A stretch of 21,319 nucleotides of DNA from Deltaproteobacteria bacterium (lineage in GTDB: Bacteria > Desulfobacterota > Desulfobacteria > Desulfobacterales > C00003060). The notes under the pieces were generated by a model that saw only the letters and a list, made by a program, of their open reading frames with translations, was not told the origin of the DNA and made no database searches. The DNA lies in the NCBI GenBank assembly GCA_019309815.1, contig JAFDFO010000018.1:1-21319 (forward strand), in the 5' to 3' direction. This document shows, one piece after another, positions 14,923 to 21,319 of this stretch; the stretch's first letter is position 1; every line of letters starts with the position of its first letter. A program made the translations under genes and the position numbers.

Positions 14923-15135
14923 TAGAAACTATCTCAAAAACACATTTAAGGCTTGGTAGTCCAGTCGGCAAGCCTCAAAGAGCGGGAGTAATGGAGTGAT
15001 GGAGTATTGGAATACTGGAAAAGAACGAAAGAACAACTGCTTTTTTCATAACCAACACTCCAATACTCCAACACTCCGGAATTAGTCTGTCGTCTCGGCT
15101 TTGAAGCCTGATTGGGATTTTTGAGATGGCTTCTA
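14923..15135. mobile_element. MITE-like element with 18-bp terminal inverted repeats
   Basis: TAGAAACTATCTCAAAAA at 14923-14940 is matched in inverted orientation by TTTTTGAGATGGCTTCTA at 15118-15135 (15 of 18 positions). Inside is a second inverted repeat: GGAGTATTGGA (15001-15011) against TCCAATACTCC (15059-15069), within runs of TGGAGT-like and ACTCCA-like units. No transposase is encoded. No clear target-site duplication was found. It fills the divergent intergenic region between the PAS/HisKA gene and the DUF1846 gene. Confidence 0.5.
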
Positions 15136-15248
15136 ATATAAGAATCGGACCATACAACTTTTGCCCAGAAGTGACAACCGAATCGTAATGCGTTTACCTG
15201 CCTAAGATCGAATTCTGCCGAAGTTGGGCTGCAGGAATCCCCAATCTC

Positions 15249-15277
15249 TTGACACATCAAAAAGATAAAGGTATCTC
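15249..15277 (+). promoter_or_regulatory. Sigma-70 promoter of the DUF1846 gene
   Basis: TTGACA (15249-15254), 17 bases, TATCTC (15272-15277). Start of transcription is expected near 15284, about 30 bases before the ATG at 15315. The TTG of this -35 box is the first possible start codon of the open frame, which argues against a start there. Confidence 0.6.
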
Positions 15278-15314
15278 TTCTGACCAAAATCCTGAGGTAG
15301 AAAAAAGGGGGCAC

Positions 15315-16832
15315 ATGACGGTCAACCCAGTTTTTGACAATGAGCGATACATTAGTGAACAGACGTCTGAAATCCTCGAAAGGATCGAGCGGTTTGACAA
15401 CAAACTGTACCTCGAATTTGGTGGCAAGCTTCTCTACGATTATCACGCTGCGAGGGTTTTGCCAGGGTACGATCCAAACATAAAGCTGCGGCTTTTACAG
15501 GCATTGAAAGAAAAGGCAGATATCCTGCTTTGCATTTATGCCGGTGACATTGAAAGGAAAAAGATAAGGGCCGACTTCGGTATTACCTATGACTCTGACG
15601 CCCTCAAACTCATTGACGATCTGCGGGGGTGGGGAATCGAGGTGGCGGGTGTCGTCATAACCCGTTTTGACAACCAACCTGCCGCTACATTGTTCAAGAA
15701 TAAATTGGAAAGGAGACACATCAAGGTCTATACGCATCGGTTTACAAAAGGGTACCCCACAGACGTGGAATTGATCGTCAGTGACGAAGGCTATGGCGCA
15801 AATGATCATATTGTAACGGAAAAGCCACTGGTTGTTGTGACTGGGCCCGGCCCGGGCAGCGGGAAGTTGGCTACCTGCCTTTCTCAACTGTATCATGACT
15901 ACAGGAGAGGTATTAAATCGGGATATGCCAAATTCGAGACCTTTCCGATATGGAATCTGTCCCTCAAACATCCCATCAATATCGCCTATGAGGCGGCAAC
16001 TGCAGATATCAGAGACTTCAACCTCATCGATCCCTTTCATCTGGAAGCATACGATAAGAAAGCCGTAAACTACAATCGTGATGTAGAAATATTTCCTGTC
16101 CTCAAAAGAATACTGGAGAAGATTACGGGTGGGGAGTCATTTTACAAATCCCCAACAGATATGGGTGTGAATCGGTGCGGTTTTGCCATCACCGATGATG
16201 AGGTTGTCAGGGAGGCGGCCAAACAGGAAGTTATCAGACGGTATTTCCGATACCGTTGCGAGTATGCGATGGGTTTTGCGGACAAGGAAACAGTTCAGAG
16301 GGTTGAGCTTTTTGTCAAAGACTTCAATCTCGAACCTGAGTACAGAAGCGTGGTAGAACCGGCACGTCAAGTCGCCATGGAAACAGAGCAGATGAATAAA
16401 GGTAATGAAGGCATCTACTGTGGTGCCGCTATGGCCCTGAAGGATGGCACAATTGTGACGGGTAGTAATTCCCCTCTCATGCATGCGGCATCAAGCCTGA
16501 TTTTGCATGCCGTAAAACACTTAGCGGGCATTCCTGAAAAGATTAAACTCCTACCACCCTATATTACTGACTCTGTTAGAAACCTTAAGACGGAGATGCT
16601 GAACGAGAAAACCCTCAGCCTGGACCTGGTGGAAACGCTCATTGCATTGAGTATCAGTGCAACGACCAATCCTGCCGCGCAATTGGCCATGGAAAAACTA
16701 AGAGAGCTTAGGGGATGTGAGATCCACATAACCCACATCCCCACACCGGGCGATGAGGCCGGTTTGAGGCGTCTGGGCGTTAACCTGACGAGTGATCCAA
16801 ATTTTTCTACCAATAATCTCTTTGTTTCTTGA
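15315..16832 (+). CDS. DUF1846 (UPF0371) family protein
   Basis: The product is 505 residues, the usual length of this family of unknown function. The family opening is seen: VFDNERYISEQ, then KLYLEFGGKLLYDYHAARVLPG (residues 30-51, shown here as KLYLEFGGKLL and YDYHAARVLPG). A glycine-rich loop VVVTGPGPGSGK (173-184) resembles a P-loop, but the next residue is Leu rather than Ser/Thr. Other conserved stretches are TDMGVNRCGFAI and GAAMALKDGTIVTG. The ATG at 15315 follows AAAAGGGGG and is chosen over the upstream TTG because that TTG is in the promoter. Family members are known structurally but not tied to a clear reaction, so no function is assigned. It stands alone, flanked by a MITE-like element and a weak terminator hairpin. 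Confidence 0.88.
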   Translation: MTVNPVFDNERYISEQTSEILERIERFDNKLYLEFGGKLLYDYHAARVLPGYDPNIKLRLLQALKEKADILLCIYAGDIERKKIRADFGITYDSDALKLIDDLRGWGIEVAGVVITRFDNQPAATLFKNKLERRHIKVYTHRFTKGYPTDVELIVSDEGYGANDHIVTEKPLVVVTGPGPGSGKLATCLSQLYHDYRRGIKSGYAKFETFPIWNLSLKHPINIAYEAATADIRDFNLIDPFHLEAYDKKAVNYNRDVEIFPVLKRILEKITGGESFYKSPTDMGVNRCGFAITDDEVVREAAKQEVIRRYFRYRCEYAMGFADKETVQRVELFVKDFNLEPEYRSVVEPARQVAMETEQMNKGNEGIYCGAAMALKDGTIVTGSNSPLMHAASSLILHAVKHLAGIPEKIKLLPPYITDSVRNLKTEMLNEKTLSLDLVETLIALSISATTNPAAQLAMEKLRELRGCEIHITHIPTPGDEAGLRRLGVNLTSDPNFSTNNLFVS

Positions 16833-16850
16833 AAGGCTGTGCCTTTTCTT
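16832..16850 (+). terminator. Weak terminator hairpin after the DUF1846 gene
   Basis: AAAGGC (16832-16837), loop TGT, GCCTTT (16841-16846), followed by TCTT. The stem is six base pairs and overlaps the stop codon; efficiency is uncertain. Confidence 0.35.
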
Positions 16851-16944
16851 CCTCTTTGGTTTGACCCCCTTCGTCTTTCGAACTCTGCTTGGCCGCTCAA
16901 GTACGGTTCGCCTCACGTGGGGGTGAGCTATCTATGGAGATGCC

Positions 16945-17358
16945 ATGAACAAGCTTGCTAGACGTCTCACAATGGTCTTTTCGGCTGGATGCTTCGGTGG
17001 ACTCGTCAATAGCCTGACCCTGTGGTTTCTAGGGGCTTACGGTGTCACGGCCGACATGGGTATCAAAATTGCCCCCGATCTGACGGCATCGTGGCTCTAT
17101 GGTCGACTTGTCTGGGGTGGCCTCTGGGGATTCTTGTTTGTCCTTCCGTTTCCGAGAGGGTCGGTTCTGTTGCGCGGCCTCTTGTTCAGTCTCGGGCCGT
17201 CAGTTGTTCAGCTGCTGGTTGTATTCCCACATGTGGCCCACAAGGGGTTGATGGGCCTTAGGCTGGGTGTGTTGACTCCAGTGCTGGTTCTGTTTCTGAA
17301 TGCATTGTGGGGTATCAGCACCATGTTGTGGTTGAGGTTTATCAACGAAAAGGTGTGA
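16945..17358 (+). CDS. Four-helix integral membrane protein, unknown function
   Basis: A 137-residue hydrophobic protein with four likely membrane helices at about 10-31, 50-67, 73-94 and 105-130. A positive N-terminus (MNKLARRLTM) suggests it faces the cytoplasm, and short loops carry a few charges (FPRGSVLLR, HKGLMGLR). No catalytic or transport motif is recognised. ATG 16945 has GGAG at 16936-16939. There is no close partner gene: 112 bases upstream and 183 bases downstream are non-coding. The length and spacing suggest a real gene. Confidence 0.7.
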   Translation: MNKLARRLTMVFSAGCFGGLVNSLTLWFLGAYGVTADMGIKIAPDLTASWLYGRLVWGGLWGFLFVLPFPRGSVLLRGLLFSLGPSVVQLLVVFPHVAHKGLMGLRLGVLTPVLVLFLNALWGISTMLWLRFINEKV

Positions 17359-17477
17359 CGAAGAGCCCACCGATTTCTTTCTTGTGCCGTCTTGTTCCCT
17401 TTGGCTGTTTTCACAATCCACCGTTGCCTGATCAAGTGAAGGCCCTTCCTCACCTATTTCCTGCCATTCCAACACCA

Positions 17478-17493
17478 TGGCACTGAGTTTGCA
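17478..17493 (+). promoter_or_regulatory. Sigma-54 (-24/-12) promoter
   Basis: TGGCACTGAGTTTGCA matches the sigma-54 pattern TGGCAC-N5-TTGCA exactly, with the GG and GC pairs in the required spacing. The expected transcript start is near 17504, about 38 bases before the GTG of the small membrane protein gene. No enhancer site for an activator could be picked out with confidence. Confidence 0.75.
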
Positions 17494-17541
17494 TAAAAAC
17501 GCCTAAAACCTCAGTAAATTGGATCGAGGAAGGAGAATACG

Positions 17542-17754
17542 GTGGAAACGTTTCTTGTTTCTTCAGCCCAGCTCTTGTTCGTTGCTATAGTGTACTCCCT
17601 GGCTTACAAGAGCGGCTACAATGCAGCGCATGACAAGGCTGTATCTACGATACGGGAGTTTTCCGGTCCCGTGCCTGAGCTGCTGGACAGGTTGAACGAA
17701 ACTCTGTACGAAGCTCCTGAGATTGAAGACGAAGACCAGGGCGACTCCGTGTGA
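17542..17754 (+). CDS. Small single-span membrane protein, sigma-54 controlled
   Basis: This 70-residue product has one N-terminal membrane helix (about 3-21, FLVSSAQLLFVAIVYSLAY) followed by an amphipathic stretch and an acidic tail (EIEDEDQGDS). It starts at GTG 17542, seven bases after a strong AAGGAG ribosome binding site. The sigma-54 promoter at 17478 reads directly into it, so it should be made only when a specific activator is on. I do not recognise a family; the topology suggests a membrane-anchored regulatory or accessory peptide with a cytoplasmic tail. Confidence 0.7.
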   Translation: METFLVSSAQLLFVAIVYSLAYKSGYNAAHDKAVSTIREFSGPVPELLDRLNETLYEAPEIEDEDQGDSV

Positions 17755-17772
17755 TTGACGGGTGTGCAAAAA

Positions 17773-17812
17773 TTGCCACATTTTTGACGGTTTTGCCACA
17801 CGTTTGACGGTT
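17773..17812. repeat. Two 20-bp direct repeats (iteron-like)
   Basis: TTGCCACATTTTTGACGGTT (17773-17792) is followed directly by TTGCCACACGTTTGACGGTT (17793-17812), 18 of 20 positions equal. A third TTGACGG is at 17755-17761. Such spacing could be a tandem protein-binding site. Confidence 0.7.
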
Positions 17813-17935
17813 TCGAGCGCCTCCACGTCATCTATTCCCTCTCCAATCACCACCCCGCGTATGCAGCGCAAAGGGTCGGTCAACATTTTCCCTACCGTGG
17901 CGGAAGACAGCAAGGGCTACACATCTCAGAATTTC

Positions 17936-17962
17936 TTGACATATCACGAAGATAAGTATACA
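17936..17962 (+). promoter_or_regulatory. Candidate sigma-70 promoter
   Basis: TTGACA (17936-17941) with TATACA (17957-17962) after 15 bases, or TACATT (17959-17964) after 17. It reads toward the terminator at 18042. Confidence 0.45.
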
Positions 17963-17968
17963 TTTCTG

Positions 17969-18080
17969 CCCAGATCACTGGACGGTTTCCCGCTCCTCCT
18001 GCTTACAGGATACTTGATCATACCGTCAGAAGGATTTGGCTAAAGCTCCATTTCTCTACCAGGAGGGGTGGAGCTTTTTT
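17969..18080 (+). ncRNA. Possible small RNA or attenuated leader
   Basis: A transcript from the promoter at 17936 to the terminator at 18080 would be about 110 bases with no good open frame. It can fold: CCTG-CTTA-CAGG (about 17998-18009), GACGGT (17981-17986) with ACCGTC, and CCTCCTG (17995-18001) with CAGGAGG (18060-18066) in the terminator loop. Either it is a small RNA, or a leader whose readthrough expresses the downstream 53-residue protein gene. Confidence 0.3.
18042..18080 (+). terminator. Intrinsic terminator upstream of the 53-residue protein gene
   Basis: AAAGCTCCA (18042-18050) pairs with TGGAGCTTT (18069-18077), continuing in a run of six T (18075-18080). The loop is 18 bases and contains AGGAGGGG. 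It lies 63 bases before the next start codon. Confidence 0.75.
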
Positions 18081-18142
18081 GTTTGTCCCTGATTCAGCGT
18101 GTCCTCCGGTTTATTGCGGGGTTCACCTTAACGGAGGTGCCT

Positions 18143-18304
18143 ATGGGCGGTCGGTTTGGGAAATACGGCGACGCCAAGCGCAAGGCCCAGATACGCAAGA
18201 ACCGCCTTCGACCACCTGTTATTCATCAACCGAAAAAAGGCGAAACCCTCCAAAGCGTTCGAAGGAGTAAGAGGCAACGCAGGGTTGAGAGAGGGGAATC
18301 GTAA
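18143..18304 (+). CDS. Small basic protein, unknown function
   Basis: The 53-residue product is rich in Lys and Arg (MGGRFGKYGDAKRKAQIRKN at the start, RRSKRQRRVER near the end), with no hydrophobic core, so nucleic-acid binding is plausible but unproven. The ATG at 18143 follows ACGGAGG (18131-18137), a strong ribosome binding site; the open frame can be extended to a GTG at 18068, but that lies in the terminator stem. It is downstream of a promoter-terminator unit. Confidence 0.65.
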   Translation: MGGRFGKYGDAKRKAQIRKNRLRPPVIHQPKKGETLQSVRRSKRQRRVERGES

Positions 18305-18353
18305 CGCTAACCCGGCGTCAGTTTCTCAGGCATGACCCGCGGTGGCCCATCCA

Positions 18354-18788
18354 ATGAAAACACTGAAAGCACAGGTAAGCCGAGACAGTGCAGCGGTCGT
18401 TGAGTGTCCGTTCTGCAGATCCTCGAGGATCGTCGACGCTGGAAAGTTCAGAAACCGAAGAGACCCCCTAAAGGTCGTATGCGTATGCCGGCAAGCTTTC
18501 TACGTCTCTTTTGAATGGAGAGGATCCTACCGAAAAGGGACTTACCTTGAGGGTTACTACAGCAAACTGCCCGCCTCCAAGGAGTGGAGCAGGATGTTGA
18601 TAAAGGACACATCTTCGACCAGCATCGGATTTACCACGCTCGCCACGCACAACCTCAGGGAAGGTGACAAGGTTAAGGTAAGATTCGCCCCCAACGATAG
18701 AAGCGAATCTGAAACCGAGAGAACTGCCATCGTTAAGCGAGTTACAGAGGACAAATACGTGGGATGCGAATTCGTGGAATCTGTCTGA
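18354..18788 (+). CDS. Zinc-ribbon plus PilZ-like protein
   Basis: The product has 144 residues. The N-terminal part has CPFC (Cys18, Cys21) and CVC (Cys43, Cys45), a likely zinc-ribbon-like knuckle. The C-terminal part resembles a PilZ domain: basic YRKGTYLEGYYSK (about 59-71) in the place of the RxxxR motif, and KDTSSTSIGF (84-93) in the place of D/NxSxxG, followed by beta-strand-like REGDKVKVRF and YVGCEFVE. PilZ domains bind cyclic di-GMP; here the arginine motif is not perfect, so binding is uncertain. ATG 18354 is preferred, with GGTGG eight bases upstream; a GTG at 18342 would add four residues. Confidence 0.65.
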   Translation: MKTLKAQVSRDSAAVVECPFCRSSRIVDAGKFRNRRDPLKVVCVCRQAFYVSFEWRGSYRKGTYLEGYYSKLPASKEWSRMLIKDTSSTSIGFTTLATHNLREGDKVKVRFAPNDRSESETERTAIVKRVTEDKYVGCEFVESV

Positions 18789-18878
18789 ACTCGCTTCTGC
18801 CATCATGAAGGGGTTGTCGGGACCGGCTCCAATCCAAGGCACAGAACAAGCCCTCACTGGGAAAGGCGACCTCTGAAG

Positions 18879-19337
18879 ATGGCCGAGGGAGTACATGGCG
18901 ATATTCGCAAGTTCAGGATAGAGGATATCCACAAAATACTTGAGATTGAGCAACAGGCATTTCCAAAGACAGCATACTCGAAGGACCTGTTCATAGAGTA
19001 CGCAAAAAACTGTCCGGATGGTTTTGTGGTCATTGAGGCATACGAAGAAGTTGTGGGATATATTATCTTCGATATGAAGGGGCATATACACTCTACTGCG
19101 GTTGAGCGCTCACACAGAAGAAAAGGCTTTGGGAAGATATTATTCCGGCACGCTCTGAAGTGTGCTAACACACAGTTACGCCTTGAAGTCAGATCAAAGA
19201 ACCGCAATGCCGTAGCGTTTTACAAAAGACTCGGCATGAAAGTCGTGGGAAAGATTCCGGACTACTATGAAACTGATGATGCGCTCGTGATGGTTTCAGG
19301 ACAAAGCGAGTCGGGTCAGGCCTTCAGGACAGACTGA
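18879..19337 (+). CDS. RimI-like GNAT N-acetyltransferase
   Basis: This 152-residue GNAT-fold acetyltransferase transfers an acetyl group from acetyl-CoA, probably to a protein N-terminus such as a ribosomal protein. Seen are IRKFRIEDIHKILEIEQQAF at the start, the acetyl-CoA loop HRRKGFGKILFRHAL (RxxGxG pattern) and the C-terminal motif LEVRSKNRNAVAFYKRLGMK with VGKIPDYYE, typical of RimI. The length is normal. ATG 18879 has a weak GAAG upstream. It sits just before threonine ammonia-lyase with 56 bases between; RimI-type genes do not imply a pathway. A different GNAT substrate is possible. Confidence 0.85.
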   Translation: MAEGVHGDIRKFRIEDIHKILEIEQQAFPKTAYSKDLFIEYAKNCPDGFVVIEAYEEVVGYIIFDMKGHIHSTAVERSHRRKGFGKILFRHALKCANTQLRLEVRSKNRNAVAFYKRLGMKVVGKIPDYYETDDALVMVSGQSESGQAFRTD

Positions 19338-19393
19338 CTACCAGAACACTTCCGATTGCCCCGCATACGGGGTGGCTGAAGGAGAGGGTTGAA

Positions 19394-20605
19394 TTGGTAT
19401 CACTGGATGACATCCGGAAAGCTGATCAAGCACTTCACGGGAGAGTCCTTCGCACCCCGCTTGTTCATAGTGCTTCTTTCAGCAAACAGCTCGGCGGCGA
19501 GGTTTTCCTCAAGTTGGAGAATCTCCAGAAGACGGGATCCTTCAAGTTGAGAGGAGCCGCGTACAAAATACAGCGCAACTTGAGCCGCATTGGCCCTCGA
19601 GGGGTTGTTGCAGCCTCTGCCGGCAATCACGCACAGGGGGTTGCTCTTGCCGCCCGCGAAGCCGGGATTCCAGCAACCATCGTCATGCCTGAATGGGCCT
19701 CGATCACAAAACAAGAATCAACGCGTGCATACGGGGGGCAGGTCCTTTTGAAGGGCCAAGGCATTGCTGAGTGCATTGACGAGGCCTTGGCATTGGCTGA
19801 AACGGGAATGACCTTCATTCATCCCTACGATGACCCTGAAACCATTGCCGGGCAGGGGACCATTGCACTCGAGATCTTCAACAAACTCCCTGATCCAGAC
19901 CTTATCCTGGTGCCGATTGGTGGTGGAGGCTTGATTGGAGGGATTGCAGCGGCCGCAAAAGCCCTAAGGCCGGAAACACGCGTAATCGGAGTTCAGGCCG
20001 CGGCCTGCCCGTCTGCATACCGTTCCCGTGAGATGGGACAGGTTGTTAAAGTTGAAGCTGAAAAGACCATCGCTGATGGGATCGCAGTGAAACAGCCTGG
20101 TGAGTTGACCTTTCAGATCATTCAAGAAAAGGTCGATGAGATTCTTCTCGTTGAAGAGGAGGAGATCGGATATGCAGTCTTGACCCTTCTCGAACGAGAA
20201 AAAATCCTGGCAGAGGGAGCGGGTGCTGTGCCTGTAGGAGCCCTCATTAATCCGTCTACGGCGATTCCAAAGGGGTCCAAGGTGGTATTGGTCATTAGTG
20301 GGGGCAACGTTGATATGCCTCTCCTGAACCGAATTCTGAAAAAAGGTCTGTTGCGAAACGGTCGTATGATGAAGTTCGCTGTCAATTTGGAAGATACCCC
20401 GGGATCTCTTGCCGAATTGCTAACGTTGATAGCCAAACTGCAGGCCAATGTACTCAAAATTGATCATCGTCGAAACGAAGAAGATCTGCCGATCTATGTG
20501 AGCCGCGTAGAACTTGAACTTGAAACAAGGGGCTGGGAGCACCTCAATGAAGTTGCAGAAGGGTTGCGAAAGTCAGGTTATGTCATTGAGTTGAAGCATG
20601 GCTGA
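19394..20605 (+). CDS. ilvA: Threonine ammonia-lyase with ACT domain
   Basis: The enzyme deaminates threonine to 2-oxobutyrate and ammonia using PLP, the first step of isoleucine synthesis or of threonine breakdown. It has 403 residues, the short single-ACT form. The PLP lysine is Lys51 in KTGSFKLRGA; SAGNHAQGVA and the phosphate-binding glycine loop IGGGGLIGG follow. The C-terminal ACT domain (about 327-403) starts MKFAVNLEDTPGSLAELL and suggests allosteric control by an amino acid. The start is TTG 19394, with GGAGAGG at 19381-19387 in good spacing; no ATG is available before the conserved N-terminus. The nearby ammonia-assimilation genes are in a separate transcription unit. Confidence 0.93.
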   Translation: MVSLDDIRKADQALHGRVLRTPLVHSASFSKQLGGEVFLKLENLQKTGSFKLRGAAYKIQRNLSRIGPRGVVAASAGNHAQGVALAAREAGIPATIVMPEWASITKQESTRAYGGQVLLKGQGIAECIDEALALAETGMTFIHPYDDPETIAGQGTIALEIFNKLPDPDLILVPIGGGGLIGGIAAAAKALRPETRVIGVQAAACPSAYRSREMGQVVKVEAEKTIADGIAVKQPGELTFQIIQEKVDEILLVEEEEIGYAVLTLLEREKILAEGAGAVPVGALINPSTAIPKGSKVVLVISGGNVDMPLLNRILKKGLLRNGRMMKFAVNLEDTPGSLAELLTLIAKLQANVLKIDHRRNEEDLPIYVSRVELELETRGWEHLNEVAEGLRKSGYVIELKHG

Positions 20606-20634
20606 GAGAACTCCGCTATCCAAGGAGTGAAATC

Positions 20635-21319
20635 ATGAAACAGGACAAGGTGCTTAACGTGGCCATTGTGGGAGGAAAAAGGGATTTATACGACGCGGGA
20701 TTACAGTGATCTGTATGAGCTCAAAGATCTCGACATGATTATAGAGCTAACGGGGCATGATGAAGTAGCCAAAGAAATCGCCCAAGCCAAGCCGGATCGT
20801 GTCCGATTGGTGGACCATGTTGCTGCCCGTCTTTTCTGGGACATCTTTCAGATTGAGGAACAAAGGCTTGCCGAGAGTAGGCAGGCGTCGGAGGCGCTGA
20901 GGGAATCAGAGGAACGGTTTCAACAAGTAGCAGAGAATGCTGAGGAATGGATTTGGGAAATAGATGCTAACGGTTTGTATACCTACACAAATTCCATAGT
21001 GGAAAAAATCCTAGGATATAAGCCTGCCGAACTCATTGGGAAGAAGCATTTCTATGACATATTCTATCCTGACGACAAGGAGGAACTCAAGCAAGCAGCC
21101 TTTGAAGTGTTTGCCAAGAAAGGATTTTTCCGTGAGTTCATCAATCGGAATGTCCATAAGAACGGCGGGACGGTATGGCTATCGACAAGTGGAGTGCCGG
21201 TCGTCAATAGGAAAGGGAAGCTCATTGGATACAGAGGAGCTGACACAGACATCACCGAGCGCAGACGGGCAGATGAAGCCCTGGTGGAAGCCAAAGAAGA
21301 CTGGGAGAACACATTTGAC
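20635..21319 (+). pseudogene. PAS sensor protein, N-terminus deleted and frameshifted, 3' end outside window
   Basis: A strong ribosome binding site (AAGGAG, 20622-20627) and ATG 20635 start MKQDKVLNVAIVGGK, the beginning of a Rossmann-like domain, but the frame stops at TGA 20707 after 24 residues. In another frame, from 20678, the protein continues KGIYTTRDYSDLYELKDLDM, then IIELTGHDEVAKE and DHVAARLFWDIFQIEEQRL, a coiled coil, one PAS/PAC domain (EERFQQVAENAEEWIWEID to GYRGADTDITERRR) and the start of a further segment at the window edge, with no stop. Losing one A from the run 20676-20680 restores the frame. From memory of related Desulfobacterota proteins, about 45-50 residues between IVGG and KGIYTT are also missing. 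An internal ATG at 20735 could start a shortened PAS protein. Downstream output domains cannot be seen. Confidence 0.75.

Larger units (their letters stand above)
17755..18142. other. 388-base region without a protein gene
   Basis: It holds the TTGACGG-containing short repeats at 17755-17812, a candidate promoter at 17936 and an intrinsic terminator at 18042-18080. An open frame from a GTG at 17762 to 18043 has no ribosome binding site and runs through the repeats and promoter, so it is not called a gene. Confidence 0.6.

Noticed and set aside
17563..17913. Minus-strand 116-residue frame
   Set aside because: It overlaps the well-supported small membrane protein gene on the + strand, and I recognise no domain in it.
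17762..18043. 93-residue protein gene
   Set aside because: No ribosome site, low-complexity composition, and it overlaps the iteron-like repeats and a promoter.
19352..19372. Hairpin CCCCG-CATA-CGGGG before the threonine ammonia-lyase gene as terminator or riboswitch
   Set aside because: Only five base pairs, no T-run and no larger conserved fold around it.

Overview
The window looks like a chromosomal segment of a Desulfobacterota (former Deltaproteobacteria) bacterium. Supports for this are: a type I-alpha glutamine synthetase without an adenylylation loop, an FMN-type stand-alone glutamate synthase, PAS sensors with a KGIYTT...DLYELKDLDMIIELTG-type N-terminal region that I associate with this phylum, a textbook sigma-54 promoter, and short dispersed palindromic repeats between genes. 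This assignment is an inference from protein character, not from a marker gene.

Left part (1-13080, all + strand): a glutamine/ammonia-assimilation block. In order: a very large GlmS-like glutaminase/SIS protein cut by the window's left edge; a stand-alone Fis-type helix-turn-helix protein; glnA, which carries a perfect 55-bp tandem duplication that breaks its frame; carB; a PurF-family protein with an altered glutaminase pocket; a GAF-ANTAR RNA-binding regulator; and an FMN-binding glutamate synthase. Between the ANTAR gene and the glutamate synthase gene lies a leader with a promoter, a hexaloop hairpin with A1/G4, a second A1/G4 hexaloop that overlaps the 5' arm of a strong intrinsic terminator, then the ribosome binding site. 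This is the layout of ANTAR-controlled antitermination and is the most interesting system in the window: the regulator next door probably controls glutamate synthase by RNA binding.

Middle part (13100-14830, - strand): a two-gene operon of a PAS/HisKA protein without an ATPase domain and a PfkB-family sugar kinase, convergent with the glutamate synthase gene. A 213-bp MITE-like element with 18-bp inverted ends lies upstream of it.

Right part (15249-21319, + strand): a DUF1846 protein with its own sigma-70 promoter, a four-helix membrane protein, a small single-span membrane protein behind a sigma-54 promoter, a short promoter-terminator unit (possible small RNA or leader), a 53-residue basic protein, a zinc-ribbon/PilZ-like protein, a RimI-like acetyltransferase, a threonine ammonia-lyase with an ACT domain, and a broken PAS sensor gene that runs off the right edge.

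Two genes (glnA and the last PAS gene) are frame-disrupted. Either the genome is decaying or adapting at these loci, or the assembly has local errors; read-level checking decides this. No tRNA, rRNA, CRISPR array or full insertion sequence was seen.
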